DNA of 64,000 bases from Candidatus Aeolococcus gillhamiae (GCA_003244045.1 QHBU01000256.1:1-64000); one strand, 5' to 3'; numbered from the stretch's first letter, positions 1-10,369 are shown. A program made the numbers and translations. Notes: generated from the letters alone by a model not told the origin.

Positions 1-29
1 ACGTCCCTGCCCACACGGAGACCCGGGCT

Positions 30-518
30 GTGCCCAGAACCTCACGTCATCAACTTCCGGCTGACGACCTCGCCGGCGTGCCGCTCGACGAGGCGCCGAC
101 GCGCCGGACCCGTCTGCGCCGCGGTGGTCCGCGCACGCCGCTGCCCCTGCTGCCGCTGATCGCGGCGCTGGCCGGGGTGGGTGTGGCGTACGTCAGCCAG
201 AGCGCCCATTCGACGCAGGCGACCTACCAGGCCGCGGCCCAAGCCCAGCAGAACCAGCAGCTGCGCGCCCAGGCGGGGCAGCTCGGCGATGACCTCGCGC
301 GGCTGGAGAGTGCCGAACGAATCGTGGCCGCCGCGCAGAAGCTGGGCATGCGCCCCGCGGGGCACTGGTCGTACGTGGACGCGCAGCTCAAGACGGTCGT
401 CGACCTTCCCGCGCCGGTGGTGGCCACGCAGGCGGGCTCGGCGGACCCACTCCAGCAGTTCGTTGCCGGCGTGGGCGCCGCGTTCGGTGTTCACGGCACG
501 CGTGGCGGGTCGCCGTGA
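30..518 (+). CDS. ftsL: FtsL-like septum formation protein
   Basis: Short protein with one N-terminal TM and a coiled-coil region, directly upstream of ftsI in a dcw context. Confidence 0.6.
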   Translation: MPRTSRHQLPADDLAGVPLDEAPTRRTRLRRGGPRTPLPLLPLIAALAGVGVAYVSQSAHSTQATYQAAAQAQQNQQLRAQAGQLGDDLARLESAERIVAAAQKLGMRPAGHWSYVDAQLKTVVDLPAPVVATQAGSADPLQQFVAGVGAAFGVHGTRGGSP

Positions 519-2278
519 GCCGGCGCCGCGCGCCCGCGACACCGCCGCGGGTGCGCGGCTGGTTCGTCGCCGATTCGCCTGACTTCCGGCATCGCGGCGT
601 CTGGCTGGCCCTGGCCTTTGCGGCGATGGCGATCACGCTGTGCGCGCGCCTGTTCGACGTCCAGATGTTGCAGCACACCACCCTGGCCGCGCGGGCGGCG
701 GCGCTGCACCAGAAGTCGGTGACCATAGCAGCCACTCGCGGCCGGATCCTCGACAGCAGCGGGCGGGTCCTCGTGAGCAACCGCACGGTGTACGACGTCT
801 ACGCCGATCCCGGGCTGATCGCTGCCTCTACCCGGGAAGACGCGGCCCGCCAGCTCGGCCCCGTTCTCTCCATGGACGCCACGGCAGTCGCCTCGCTCAT
901 CTCGGAGCCGACCCGCTTCGTGTACCTGGCCAAGGCCGTGTCACAGGACATCAGCGACCGGCTCAACGCGCTCAACCTTGCCGGTGTCGTGGTGGTGCCG
1001 GCCCAGCAGCGCGTCTACGAACCCTCGCCGGTGACGGGGACGTCATTCGCCGCCAACCTTCTCGGCTACGTCGATCACAGCGGCACCGGCCAGTACGGCA
1101 TCGAGTCGTACTACAACACCGTGCTGCACGGCACCGACGGCCACCAGTCGACCGTCCGTGACGTCGCCGGCAACTCGATCACGCTGAGCAATGACCCGCA
1201 GTCCGAGGCGCACAACGGCCAGGACCTCCAGCTCGGGCTGGACTCCGAGGTGCAGTACTGGGCCGAGCAGGCGATCGCGCAGGGCGTGGCCACGGCGCAG
1301 GCGGCGTCCGGCACCCTGATCATGATGGACACCAAGACCGGCGTCATCCGCGCCTGGGCACAGGCGCCGACGTACGACGCCAACTCGTACTGGACCTCGC
1401 AGATCGCCAGCTTCCGCGACCTCGCGGTGGCCAATGTCTATGAGCCGGGATCGGTGGAGAAGGTGGTCACCTTCGCGGGAGGCTTGAACTCCGGCGCGAT
1501 CACGCCCGGCTACACGTTCAATGAGGCACCCACCACCATCGACGGATACACCATCCGCGACTGGGACGGCCGCGCCCACGGCACCATCTCCATGCAGACG
1601 GTGCTCGACGAGTCGCTCAACAACGGCGCCATCAAAGTCGGCCAGCTGATGGGGGCCAACAACTTCTACAGCAACCTGCTGGCCTTCGGCATGGGCGCGC
1701 CCACCGGGGTCGACCTCTTCGGCGAGCAGAACGTGCCCCTGCCGCCGCAGAACAAGTTGAGCGCCCTGGACCTGGCCGAGGCTGCCTTCGGGCAGCGCGT
1801 GCAGGTGACCCCGATCGAGGTCCTAGCCGCCTTCAACGCGGTCGCCAACGGCGGCGTCTGGGTGCAGCCGCACGCGGTGCAATCGGTGATCGACAGGACA
1901 ACCGGCACGACGGCGTCGGTGGTGCCGACGACGCGGCGGATCATCTCGCCCCAGGCGGCGGCGACGCTCGCTCAGATGATGACCGGGGTCGTCGAGGACC
2001 GTGGCGGAGAGGGTTCGCTGGCGCGCATCCCCGCGTTCAAGAGGCAGGTGGCCGGCAAGACCGGAACGGCGAGCGTCGCGACGCACGGACAGTACGGCAA
2101 CGACGTGGTTGTGTCCTTCGGCGGTTTCCTCCCCGCCAAGAACCCGCGCTTCACCATGCTGGTGGTGCTCAACTACCCGCACGAGACCGGCGTCGTGCGC
2201 TTCGGCGCCACCCTCGCCGCGCCGGTCTGGAAGCAGGTCGCACAGGTCGCCATCGACCAGTGGCGCATCACCCCGTGA
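515..2278 (+). CDS. ftsI: Peptidoglycan transpeptidase FtsI/PBP2-type
   Basis: PBP dimerisation region (TRGRILDSSGRVLVSN), SxxK (EPGSVEK), SxN (SLN), KTGT (AGKTGTAS). Confidence 0.93.
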   Translation: MSRRRAPATPPRVRGWFVADSPDFRHRGVWLALAFAAMAITLCARLFDVQMLQHTTLAARAAALHQKSVTIAATRGRILDSSGRVLVSNRTVYDVYADPGLIAASTREDAARQLGPVLSMDATAVASLISEPTRFVYLAKAVSQDISDRLNALNLAGVVVVPAQQRVYEPSPVTGTSFAANLLGYVDHSGTGQYGIESYYNTVLHGTDGHQSTVRDVAGNSITLSNDPQSEAHNGQDLQLGLDSEVQYWAEQAIAQGVATAQAASGTLIMMDTKTGVIRAWAQAPTYDANSYWTSQIASFRDLAVANVYEPGSVEKVVTFAGGLNSGAITPGYTFNEAPTTIDGYTIRDWDGRAHGTISMQTVLDESLNNGAIKVGQLMGANNFYSNLLAFGMGAPTGVDLFGEQNVPLPPQNKLSALDLAEAAFGQRVQVTPIEVLAAFNAVANGGVWVQPHAVQSVIDRTTGTTASVVPTTRRIISPQAAATLAQMMTGVVEDRGGEGSLARIPAFKRQVAGKTGTASVATHGQYGNDVVVSFGGFLPAKNPRFTMLVVLNYPHETGVVRFGATLAAPVWKQVAQVAIDQWRITP

Positions 2279-3237
2279 AGCACGCCGCCCTCGTCGGACT
2301 GCTGGCATTTGTCGCAGGGGTCGCAGGGTACCCGTGGCTCACCACGCAGCTGGCCAGACGTGGAGCCGGACAGCGCGTGCAGTCCTACAGCCCGCAGTCA
2401 CACATGATCAAGATGGGCACGCCGACCATGGGAGGGCTGCTCTTCTGCGCGATCACGCTGGCTGCATGTCTGGTCTTCGATCGCACCCGCATTGGTTTCG
2501 TGGTGGTGTTCGCGCTGTGCGCAGGTGCGCTGGTCGGCGTCCTCGACGACCGTGACAATGTGCGTGGACGGGGTGTGTTCGGGCTCGGTGCATACCAGAA
2601 GATCGGCTTCCAGGCATTCGTCGGGCTGCTCGTCGGCATCGGGCTCGACATCGTCGGGGCCACGCGCCAGCTGTTCCCCGGTCTCGGGGCGCCCGACCTG
2701 CACGGCGCCGGGATCATCCTGGTGAGCATCCTGGCGGTGATCGCGGTGAGCAACGCGGTCAACCTCACCGACGGGGTCGACGGACTCGCGGCGGGCTGTT
2801 CGCTGGTGGTGTTCGCCGGCCTCCTGGCTGTCGCTCTCCACCAGCACGCGCTCCCTGTCGTCATCGTCAGCGCCGCGCTGGTGGGGGCCCTGGCGGCCTT
2901 CCTCGTCTTCAACTGGTTCCCGGCGCGCATCTTCATGGGCGACACGGGCTCGCTGGCGCTCGGCTGTGCGCTGGTGGCGGCCGCCGCCGAGCTGCACCTT
3001 CTCTGGTTTCTGCCGCTCATGGGGATCGTCTTCGTCGCCGAGACCTTGAGCGTCATCATCAATGTGACCGTCATCCGCCGCTTCCACCGCAGGCTGCTGC
3101 GCGCCAGCCCGCTGCATCACCACTTCGAAGAGCTTGGACTCCGCGAGCGACGCCTGGTCGCCTGCTTCGTCGCGGCGGCGGCCGCCGGCACGCTGCTCAC
3201 GGTGCTGTACGCGCGCTCGCGCGGCGCGGTGGCGTGA
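2275..3237 (+). CDS. mraY: Phospho-N-acetylmuramoyl-pentapeptide transferase MraY
   Basis: GTPTMGG, NLTDGVDGLA and FMGDTGSLALG motifs; GTG start overlapping the ftsI stop. Confidence 0.95.
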   Translation: MKHAALVGLLAFVAGVAGYPWLTTQLARRGAGQRVQSYSPQSHMIKMGTPTMGGLLFCAITLAACLVFDRTRIGFVVVFALCAGALVGVLDDRDNVRGRGVFGLGAYQKIGFQAFVGLLVGIGLDIVGATRQLFPGLGAPDLHGAGIILVSILAVIAVSNAVNLTDGVDGLAAGCSLVVFAGLLAVALHQHALPVVIVSAALVGALAAFLVFNWFPARIFMGDTGSLALGCALVAAAAELHLLWFLPLMGIVFVAETLSVIINVTVIRRFHRRLLRASPLHHHFEELGLRERRLVACFVAAAAAGTLLTVLYARSRGAVA

Positions 3238-4586
3238 CCGAGCGCGCCGTGGTGATCGGCCTCGGCCGCAGCGGGCTCGCCTGCGCACGCGTTCTCGCCG
3301 GCGATGGCTACGAGGTGCTGGTGGTGGATGGTCGCGACGACGCGCTCCTGCGCGAGGTCGCCGCTGCGCTGCCGGGCACCGTCCAGGCCCAGCTCGGCGG
3401 CTACGACCCGGACGTGGTTCGTGGTGCCGCGATCGTCTGCCCCTCCCCGGGGGTGCCGTGGACGGCGCCTGAGCTCGACCTCGCGCGCACGCTCGGCATC
3501 CCGGTGCGCAGCGAGATGTCACTGGTGTTCGAACGGTGCCGCGGCCGGATCGTCGGCATCACCGGCACCAACGGCAAGACCACCACCACCAGCCTGTGCG
3601 CGGCGGTGATCGCTCGCGACGGGCGCCGCGTCCACCTCGGCGGCAACATCGGCGACACCATCCTCGACCGGCTCGACGACGTCGGCAGCGGCGACTGGGT
3701 GGTGCTCGAGCTCTCCTCCTTCCAGCTGGAATCGGTGGACCAGCCGCGCTGTGAGATCGCCGCGGTTCTCAACATCAGCCCTGATCACCTCGATCGCCAT
3801 GGCACCCTGGCGGCGTACATCGCCGCCAAGCAGCGCATCGTCGAGCACGCGGTGTCGTGCACGGTGCTCGGCTGGGACGACCCGGTGACCCGCGCCATGG
3901 CCGCGGCCAGCAGCGCACCGGTGCGCTTCTTCGGCTCGGCGTTGGAGGGCGTCGACGGGGCCACCGTCGACGGTGACACCGTCACCATCGTGGAGGCAGG
4001 TGCGACGGAGCCGGTGATCCCGGTTGCCGACATCCCGCTGTTCGGCGCCCACAACGTGCTCAACGTCCTCGCCGCCACCGCCGTCGGGCAGGCGGCCGGG
4101 GTGGCCAAGTCGGACATCGCCGCCGCTGTGCGCGAGTTCACGGCGGTGCCGCACCGCCTGCAGGTGGTGCTCGACTCGGGCGGTGTGCTCTGGATCAACG
4201 ACAGCAAGGCGACCAACGTCGACGCCGCCACCCGCGCGCTGCAGTCGTTCGACCGCCCGATCATCTGGATCGGTGGCGGTCACACCAAGGGCGTAGCACC
4301 CGACGAGCTCGCCGACGCGGTGGCCCACGCCGCGCGCTTCGCGATTCTCAACGGTGACACCGCAGCCGAGCTCGACGCTGCGCTGGCGCAACGCGGCTAC
4401 GGTGAGCGCGCGGTCGTCGCCGACCAGCACTCCGCTGTTGCCCTGGCCGCGCAGATGGCGCGTCCCGGTGACGTGGTCCTCCTCGCGCCCGGCTACTCGA
4501 GCTTCGACCAGTTCCGCAACTTCGACGAACGCGGCAGCGCCTTCGCCGAAACGGTCCGCGCCATTGCCGCCGGCAGGGCGCGCTGA
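3234..4586 (+). CDS. murD: UDP-N-acetylmuramoylalanine--D-glutamate ligase MurD
   Basis: GITGTNGKTTTTSL P-loop, NDSKATNVDAATRAL, cluster position. Confidence 0.95.
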   Translation: MTERAVVIGLGRSGLACARVLAGDGYEVLVVDGRDDALLREVAAALPGTVQAQLGGYDPDVVRGAAIVCPSPGVPWTAPELDLARTLGIPVRSEMSLVFERCRGRIVGITGTNGKTTTTSLCAAVIARDGRRVHLGGNIGDTILDRLDDVGSGDWVVLELSSFQLESVDQPRCEIAAVLNISPDHLDRHGTLAAYIAAKQRIVEHAVSCTVLGWDDPVTRAMAAASSAPVRFFGSALEGVDGATVDGDTVTIVEAGATEPVIPVADIPLFGAHNVLNVLAATAVGQAAGVAKSDIAAAVREFTAVPHRLQVVLDSGGVLWINDSKATNVDAATRALQSFDRPIIWIGGGHTKGVAPDELADAVAHAARFAILNGDTAAELDAALAQRGYGERAVVADQHSAVALAAQMARPGDVVLLAPGYSSFDQFRNFDERGSAFAETVRAIAAGRAR

Positions 4587-5845
4587 TGGCTGCACGCAGC
4601 CGCCCGCTCGCCGTCCCGGCACTGCGCCTGCGCGAGACGCTGACCGGCGGCCGCACCCTGAGCCTCGGCGGCGTCGACGGATGGCTGCTCACCGACATCG
4701 CGGCGCTCTGCGCGTTCGGGCTGGTCATGGTCTACAGCGCCAGCGAGGCCCTCGGCTTCCTCTGGTTCGAGAACGCCAACTACTTCTTCGAGCGGCAGCT
4801 GGTGGGCATGGGGCTCGGTGTCGCCGCCCTGGTGATCCTCGCGCGCATGGACTACCACCGCCTCCGCCGCCTGGCCCCGGTGCTCGCGCTCTGCCTGGTG
4901 GCGATGCTCATCCTCGTCCTGCTGCCGCATTTCGGGACCGCGGCCAACGGGGCGAGACGCTGGTTCACGGTGGGTCCGCTCTCGGTGCAGCCCTCGGCGA
5001 TCGCCATCCTCGTCTCGGTGCTGTTTTTCTCGAAGTGGCTGGTCGACCGCGCGCCGGCGGTGCGCAGCGTCCGTGGCGTGCGCGACTACGGGTTACTGGT
5101 CGGCGTGCTGCTCGCGCTGGTGCTGCTGGAGCGCGACCTGGGCAGCAGCATCATCATCGCCGGAACCGCGCTCGTGCTTCTCGCTCTCGCCGGCGTTCGC
5201 AAGCGACACATGCTGGTGCTGCTCGGCGTGGTTCTGGTGGGCGGGTACCTCCTGATCATGCTGGTCGCCTACCGGTCGAGCCGGCTCAGCACCTTCACGC
5301 ATCCCTGCGACGACGCTTTGAACACCGGCTTCCAGGCCTGCCAGGCTCTCTACGCGCTGGGCAGCGGCGGCCTGGGGGGCGTGGGCCTGGGCAATTCGGT
5401 GCAGAAATACCAGTGGCTTCCCGAGGCGCACACGGACTTCATCTTCGCGATCATCGGCGAGGAGCTCGGGCTGCTTGGAACCGTCTCGGTGATCCTGGCG
5501 TTCACACTCCTGCTGTGGCGAGGAGTGCGGGCCTCGCTGCGCGCGCCCGACGCTTATGGGGCACTTCTCGCCGGAGGCATCACTGCGTGGATCGGCATCG
5601 AGGCGTTCGTCAACATCGGAGCCGTCACCGGTGTGATCCCGACCACGGGCATCCCGCTGCCCTTCATCAGCTACGGGGGTACCTCGCTGGCGATGACGCT
5701 GGCGGGTGTCGGCATCCTCTGCAACGTCTCGGCGCAGGGCCGCAGACAGGGGGTGACCGTTCGTGCGCACGTTGATCGCCGGCGGCGGGACGGGTGGCCA
5801 CCTGACGCCGGTCCTGGCGATGGCCCAGGAGCTGCGCCGCGCTGA
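4586..5845 (+). CDS. ftsW: FtsW/RodA SEDS glycosyltransferase
   Basis: Polytopic; QPSAIAIL, ERDLGSS, FISYGGTS motifs. Confidence 0.95.
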   Translation: MAARSRPLAVPALRLRETLTGGRTLSLGGVDGWLLTDIAALCAFGLVMVYSASEALGFLWFENANYFFERQLVGMGLGVAALVILARMDYHRLRRLAPVLALCLVAMLILVLLPHFGTAANGARRWFTVGPLSVQPSAIAILVSVLFFSKWLVDRAPAVRSVRGVRDYGLLVGVLLALVLLERDLGSSIIIAGTALVLLALAGVRKRHMLVLLGVVLVGGYLLIMLVAYRSSRLSTFTHPCDDALNTGFQACQALYALGSGGLGGVGLGNSVQKYQWLPEAHTDFIFAIIGEELGLLGTVSVILAFTLLLWRGVRASLRAPDAYGALLAGGITAWIGIEAFVNIGAVTGVIPTTGIPLPFISYGGTSLAMTLAGVGILCNVSAQGRRQGVTVRAHVDRRRRDGWPPDAGPGDGPGAAPR

Positions 5846-6866
5846 TCCGACCGGCGAGGTGCTCATCGTCGGACGTCATGGCGGCGTCGCCGAGGACCTG
5901 GTGACCGCCGCCGGGTTCCGGCTCGAGACCCTGCGCATCTCCGGCCTGGACGTTGGCAACGCCGTCAGCGTCGCCCGCTTCGCCGCGCTGCTTCCCGCGG
6001 CGGTGCGTGCGGCGCGACGGATCATCCGCGACTTCCGCGCCGACGTGGTCATCGGCGGAGCGGGCTACGTCAGCGTGCCCGTCGTGCTGGCGGCTCGCTC
6101 GCTGCGCATCCCCGTCGCGCTGCTCGAGCAGAACGCGATCCCCGGCCGGGCCACGCGCCTGCTGGCACGCCGCGGCACGCTCGTGGCGGCTGCCTTCGCG
6201 GAGACTGCGGTCTCACTCCCGCACGCGCGCGTCGTGCACACCGGCAATCCGATCAGGGCCGAGGTGCTCGCCACCCCGCTGCGCGAGCTCGGCGAGACCT
6301 GCGAACGGCTGCTGGTGATGGGCGGCTCGCAGGGGGCGCGGCGCATCAACCGCGCGGTCGCCGGCTGCGTCGAGCGCCTGCTGGCCCGGCACCCGACGCT
6401 GCAGGTCACCCATCAGACCGGTGCGCTGGACGCCGACGAGATTGAGGCGGTGGCGGCTGGTCTGCCCGCCGAGCTGCGCCGGCGCTGGACGAGGGCGCCA
6501 TTCATCCAGGACGTCGGCGCCGCCATCATGTGGTCCGACCTGGTGCTGATGAGGGCGGGAGGTTCGTCGGTCGCCGAGTGCTCCGCCCTGGGTCGGCCGA
6601 TGATCCTGGTGCCCTACCCACACGCCGGAGACCACCAGCGTTTCAACGCGGCGCCTTTCGTCCAGGCGGGCGCGGCGCGGGTCATCCCGGATGACGAGTG
6701 CGATCCGCAGCGCGCGGCCGCCGAGGTGGAGGCGCTGGTCGACGACCCGGATGCCTGGCGGCACATGGCGGTGCACAGCGCCCAGCTCGGTCGGCGCGAC
6801 GCGGCCCCGCGGGTGCTCGAGCTGATGCGCCGGCTGACGGCCCCTCCGGCGAGAATCCCACGGTGA
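5763..6866 (+). CDS. murG: UDP-GlcNAc:undecaprenyl-PP-MurNAc-pentapeptide transferase MurG
   Basis: IAGGGTGGHLTP N-terminus, GGSQGARRIN, AGGSSVAECSALGRP. Confidence 0.95.
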   Translation: MRTLIAGGGTGGHLTPVLAMAQELRRADPTGEVLIVGRHGGVAEDLVTAAGFRLETLRISGLDVGNAVSVARFAALLPAAVRAARRIIRDFRADVVIGGAGYVSVPVVLAARSLRIPVALLEQNAIPGRATRLLARRGTLVAAAFAETAVSLPHARVVHTGNPIRAEVLATPLRELGETCERLLVMGGSQGARRINRAVAGCVERLLARHPTLQVTHQTGALDADEIEAVAAGLPAELRRRWTRAPFIQDVGAAIMWSDLVLMRAGGSSVAECSALGRPMILVPYPHAGDHQRFNAAPFVQAGAARVIPDDECDPQRAAAEVEALVDDPDAWRHMAVHSAQLGRRDAAPRVLELMRRLTAPPARIPR

Positions 6867-8263
6867 CCGAACACGTGCACTTCCTGGGGATCTGCGGGTA
6901 CGCGGTGAGCGGCGCGGCGCTGCTGGCGCGCGAGCAGGGCTGGCGCGTCTCGGGGTCGGACGACCAGGCGTACCCGCCGACCACTGACAGCCTCACCGCC
7001 GCCGGCGTCGACTGGGTGGACGGCAGCGACCCCGCCAATCTGGAACGGTGGGGCGTCCCCGACCTGGTGGTGGTCGGCAACCAGACCCGTGCGAGTAACC
7101 CGGAGTGGCTGGCGGCGCGCGAGCGCGGCTTGGCCACCCTCAGTGAGATCGAGTTCTACCTCCGCCTTACCTCTGACCGGGTGCGCATCGCCGTGTGCGG
7201 GACGCACGGCAAGACAACCACGTCCTCCCTGCTCGCCCACATGCTCGACGCCTGCGGGATGGACCCGGGGTTCAGGCTGGGCTCGACCTCGCTTGACCTC
7301 GGCGGAACCGCGCGGCTCGGCAGCGGGCCGTTCGTGTTCGAGGGCGACGAGTACAGCACCGCCCCCTGGGACCGGCGCCCAAAGTTCCTCCACATCCACC
7401 CGCAGGCGGCATGCGTCACGCGGCTCGAGCTCGACCATCCCGACATCTACCCGACCCTGGACGCGTACCGGGCGCCATTCGTCGAGCTGGCGCAGACCAT
7501 GCCTGAGGGCGGCCTGCTGGTGTTGTGCGCCGACGACCCGGAATGCGTTGCCCTGGCGCGGCACGCGTCCTGCCGGGTGACCACGTATGGGCGCGCGGAG
7601 ACAGCCGACTGGCGTGTGGAGCTCGGCGGCGACGCCGGCAACATCCAGCACTTCACGATCATCCATGGCGACGAGGTGCACGCCACAGCACTCACCTTTC
7701 CGGGCACGCATAGCGCGCTCAACGCCACGGCCGCGCTGCTTCTGGCTGTCGCGGGAGGCGCCCCGCTGCAGCGATGCATCGACGCATGCGCCGGGTTTCG
7801 CGGCCCGGCGCGCCGTTTCGAGGTGCTCGGCGCGGTGGGCGGGATCACGGTGGTCGACGACTACGCGCACCATCCGACCGAGGTCGAGGTGACGATTGCA
7901 GCGGCGCGTCAGCGCTACCCGGGGCGGCGCATCGTCGCGATCCACACGCCGCACACCTACTCGCGCACGTACACGCTTCTCGACGACTACGCGCGCAGCT
8001 TCACGGGTGCCGACGTCGTCGTCCTCGGGCCCATCGAGGAGGCCCGTGAGCGCGGCATGGCTGCCACCGTGAGCAGCCACGACGTCGCCGCCAAGGCCGG
8101 CGACGGCAGGCCCGTGCACGTGGTCGCGTCGTCGGCGGAGGCCGTCGAGCTGATCACGCGCCTCGCCCGCTCCGGTGACGTGCTGCTCGTCCTCTCGCTG
8201 GGCGGTTTCGACAAGATCGCCCAGCGACTGGTGGCCGCGCTGGAGGTCGCTCATGTCCACTGA
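6863..8263 (+). CDS. murC: Mur ligase in the murC slot; N-terminal/central half Mpl-like, C-terminal half MurC-like
   Basis: GTG start; HFLGICGYAVSGAALLAREQG..SGSDDQAYPP, GTHGKTTTSSL, EGDEYSTAPWDRRPKF (Mpl-like), AIHTPHTYSRT (MurC-like). Confidence 0.85.
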   Translation: MTEHVHFLGICGYAVSGAALLAREQGWRVSGSDDQAYPPTTDSLTAAGVDWVDGSDPANLERWGVPDLVVVGNQTRASNPEWLAARERGLATLSEIEFYLRLTSDRVRIAVCGTHGKTTTSSLLAHMLDACGMDPGFRLGSTSLDLGGTARLGSGPFVFEGDEYSTAPWDRRPKFLHIHPQAACVTRLELDHPDIYPTLDAYRAPFVELAQTMPEGGLLVLCADDPECVALARHASCRVTTYGRAETADWRVELGGDAGNIQHFTIIHGDEVHATALTFPGTHSALNATAALLLAVAGGAPLQRCIDACAGFRGPARRFEVLGAVGGITVVDDYAHHPTEVEVTIAAARQRYPGRRIVAIHTPHTYSRTYTLLDDYARSFTGADVVVLGPIEEARERGMAATVSSHDVAAKAGDGRPVHVVASSAEAVELITRLARSGDVLLVLSLGGFDKIAQRLVAALEVAHVH

Positions 8264-9179
8264 CTGGCTCCAGCGCTGGCCCGGGTTGCGCCGCGACGAG
8301 CCGCTGGCGCGCCACAGCCAGTTCGGCATTGGCGGGCCGGCGGACATGTTCCTGCGTCTCGATGAGCTGGCGGTCGTCGCCGAGCTGGTGGCACGCTGCA
8401 CGGAGAGCGGCGTGCCGCTCACCATCCTGGGCGCGGGAAGCAACGCGCTCGTCCTCGACGGTGGCGTTCGTGGCCTGGCGCTGCGGCTGATGACCAAGGA
8501 CCTCGCCGTCGCGGACGGCGTGGCGACGTTCGCAGCGGGGACCATGCTGCCGCGCGCCGCACTCGACCTGGCGGCCGCCGGGTGGACGGGGATGGAGTGG
8601 GGCATCGGCGTTCCCGGCAGCTGCGGCGCGTCTATCTGGGGGAACGCGGGCGCGTTCGGCGGCGACGTCGAGGGCAGCCTCGTCGAATGCGAGGTGGTCG
8701 CACCCGACGGCACCACGCGCTGGATCGCTGGCGCCGACTGTGCATTCGGCTACCGCGACTCGCGCTTCAAGCACGACCTCTCCGGCCACGTCGTGCTGCA
8801 CGGCCGCTTCACTGTCGTCGCCGATGACATCGCCACGGTGCGTGCGCGCACGCACGCGGTGCAGTCGGAACGCAAGCGCACCCAGCCATACGGCGTGCGC
8901 AGCCTGGGCAGCACGTTCAAGAACCCACCCGGCGACTTCGCCGGCCGGCTCCTCGAGGCGGCCGGGCTTGCTGGTCGCAGCCACGGCGGAGCCCGGATCT
9001 CGCCCAAGCACGCCAACTTCATCCTCAACGTCGACCACGCCAGCGCAGCCGACGTGCTCGCCCTCGTCCACTGCGCGCGCGACGAGGTCGCGTCTCGGTT
9101 TGACGTCGTGCTGGAACGCGAGATCGTACTGCTCGGGGAGCCGGCGTCCGATGCCGTCGCCGCGCAGACCGCGCCATGA
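8253..9179 (+). CDS. murB: UDP-N-acetylmuramate dehydrogenase MurB
   Basis: GAGSNALV FAD motif, GIPGSCGAS-type motif (GVPGSCGASIWGNAGAFGG), YRDSRFK. Confidence 0.93.
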   Translation: MSTDWLQRWPGLRRDEPLARHSQFGIGGPADMFLRLDELAVVAELVARCTESGVPLTILGAGSNALVLDGGVRGLALRLMTKDLAVADGVATFAAGTMLPRAALDLAAAGWTGMEWGIGVPGSCGASIWGNAGAFGGDVEGSLVECEVVAPDGTTRWIAGADCAFGYRDSRFKHDLSGHVVLHGRFTVVADDIATVRARTHAVQSERKRTQPYGVRSLGSTFKNPPGDFAGRLLEAAGLAGRSHGGARISPKHANFILNVDHASAADVLALVHCARDEVASRFDVVLEREIVLLGEPASDAVAAQTAP

Positions 9180-10369
9180 GCACGATCGGAGTCATCTTCG
9201 GCAGCCGCTCGGTGGAGCACGAGGTGTCGGTGATCACCGCGCACCAGGCGATGGCGGCGCTGTCGCAGGCGCATCGGGCGCTTCCCGTGTACATCGCCAA
9301 GGATGGCCGCTGGTTCACCGGCGAGGCGTTGACCCAGCTGAGCAGGTTCGCCAACGCAGATGCGCTGCTCGCCGACTGCACGGCGGTGACGCCCGGCATT
9401 GACCCGGCGCGACACGGTCTTGCGCTGCTGCCGGTGGAGGGGCCGCGGCGCGGCCTGTTCGGGCGCGGCGCCGGCGACCCGCTCGACATCGACGTAGCGA
9501 TGCCGCTGGTGCACGGCAGCTTCGGCGAGGACGGCACGCTCCAGGGCCTTCTCGAGATGGCGTCGATCCCCTACACCGGCAGCGGCGTGGCCGCGTCGGC
9601 CGTGGCCATGGACAAGCGACTGGCCAAGACGGTCCTCCGCGGCGCCGGGCTCCCCGTCCTCGATGACGTGGTCATCGGCAGGGACGATTGGCACGCGGAC
9701 AGCACCGCCGGCGTCGCCGCGGCCGAGGCCCTGGCGCCGTACCCCCTGTACGTCAAACCGGTGAGCCTCGGCTCCAGCATCGGCGTCTCTCGGGCGTCCG
9801 ACGCCGCCGCACTCCGTGCGGCGGTCGAGGTCGCGCTCACCTACGACACGCGCTGCCTAGTCGAGCCGGCGCAGGAGCGGATCATCGAGATCAACTGCGC
9901 GGTGATCGGCGACCACTCAGTGGCCCGGCCCTCGCTCCTCGAACAACCAACCAAGCGAGGCCTCCTCAGCTACGACGACAAGTACCGCGCCGGCGGATCG
10001 AAGTCGGGGGCAGCGAAGTCGACCGGGATGAAGAGCGCGCAGCGAATCGTGCCGGCGCCTCTGGACGACGCGCTAGGAGCGCGGATCACGGAGGCTGCGC
10101 TGGCCGCCTTCGCGGCGGTCGGTGCCTCGGGCGTGGCGCGCATCGACTTCATGGTCGACACCGAACACTCGTCGTTCGTGGTCAATGAGCTGAACCCGAT
10201 CCCGGGATCGCTCTCCTTCTATCTCTTCGAGCCCGCAGGGCTCTCATTCCCCGCGCTCATCGACGAGCTCATCGACATCGCGCGCCGGCGGCACGCCGCT
10301 CATCTCGCCAGCACCGTGGTGTTCGAGCCCTGGATGCTCGGCGGCGGCGGCTCCAAGACCTCACGGTGA
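9176..10369 (+). CDS. ddl: D-alanine--D-alanine ligase
   Basis: GVIFGSRSVEHEVSVITA, GSSIGVSRA, NELNPIPGS. Confidence 0.93.
   Translation: MSTIGVIFGSRSVEHEVSVITAHQAMAALSQAHRALPVYIAKDGRWFTGEALTQLSRFANADALLADCTAVTPGIDPARHGLALLPVEGPRRGLFGRGAGDPLDIDVAMPLVHGSFGEDGTLQGLLEMASIPYTGSGVAASAVAMDKRLAKTVLRGAGLPVLDDVVIGRDDWHADSTAGVAAAEALAPYPLYVKPVSLGSSIGVSRASDAAALRAAVEVALTYDTRCLVEPAQERIIEINCAVIGDHSVARPSLLEQPTKRGLLSYDDKYRAGGSKSGAAKSTGMKSAQRIVPAPLDDALGARITEAALAAFAAVGASGVARIDFMVDTEHSSFVVNELNPIPGSLSFYLFEPAGLSFPALIDELIDIARRRHAAHLASTVVFEPWMLGGGGSKTSR

Noticed and set aside
6614-8716. 700-aa minus-strand ORF antisense to the murC-like gene and murB
   Set aside because: High-GC antisense artefact; arginine/histidine-rich low-information translation, while the plus strand has recognised domains.
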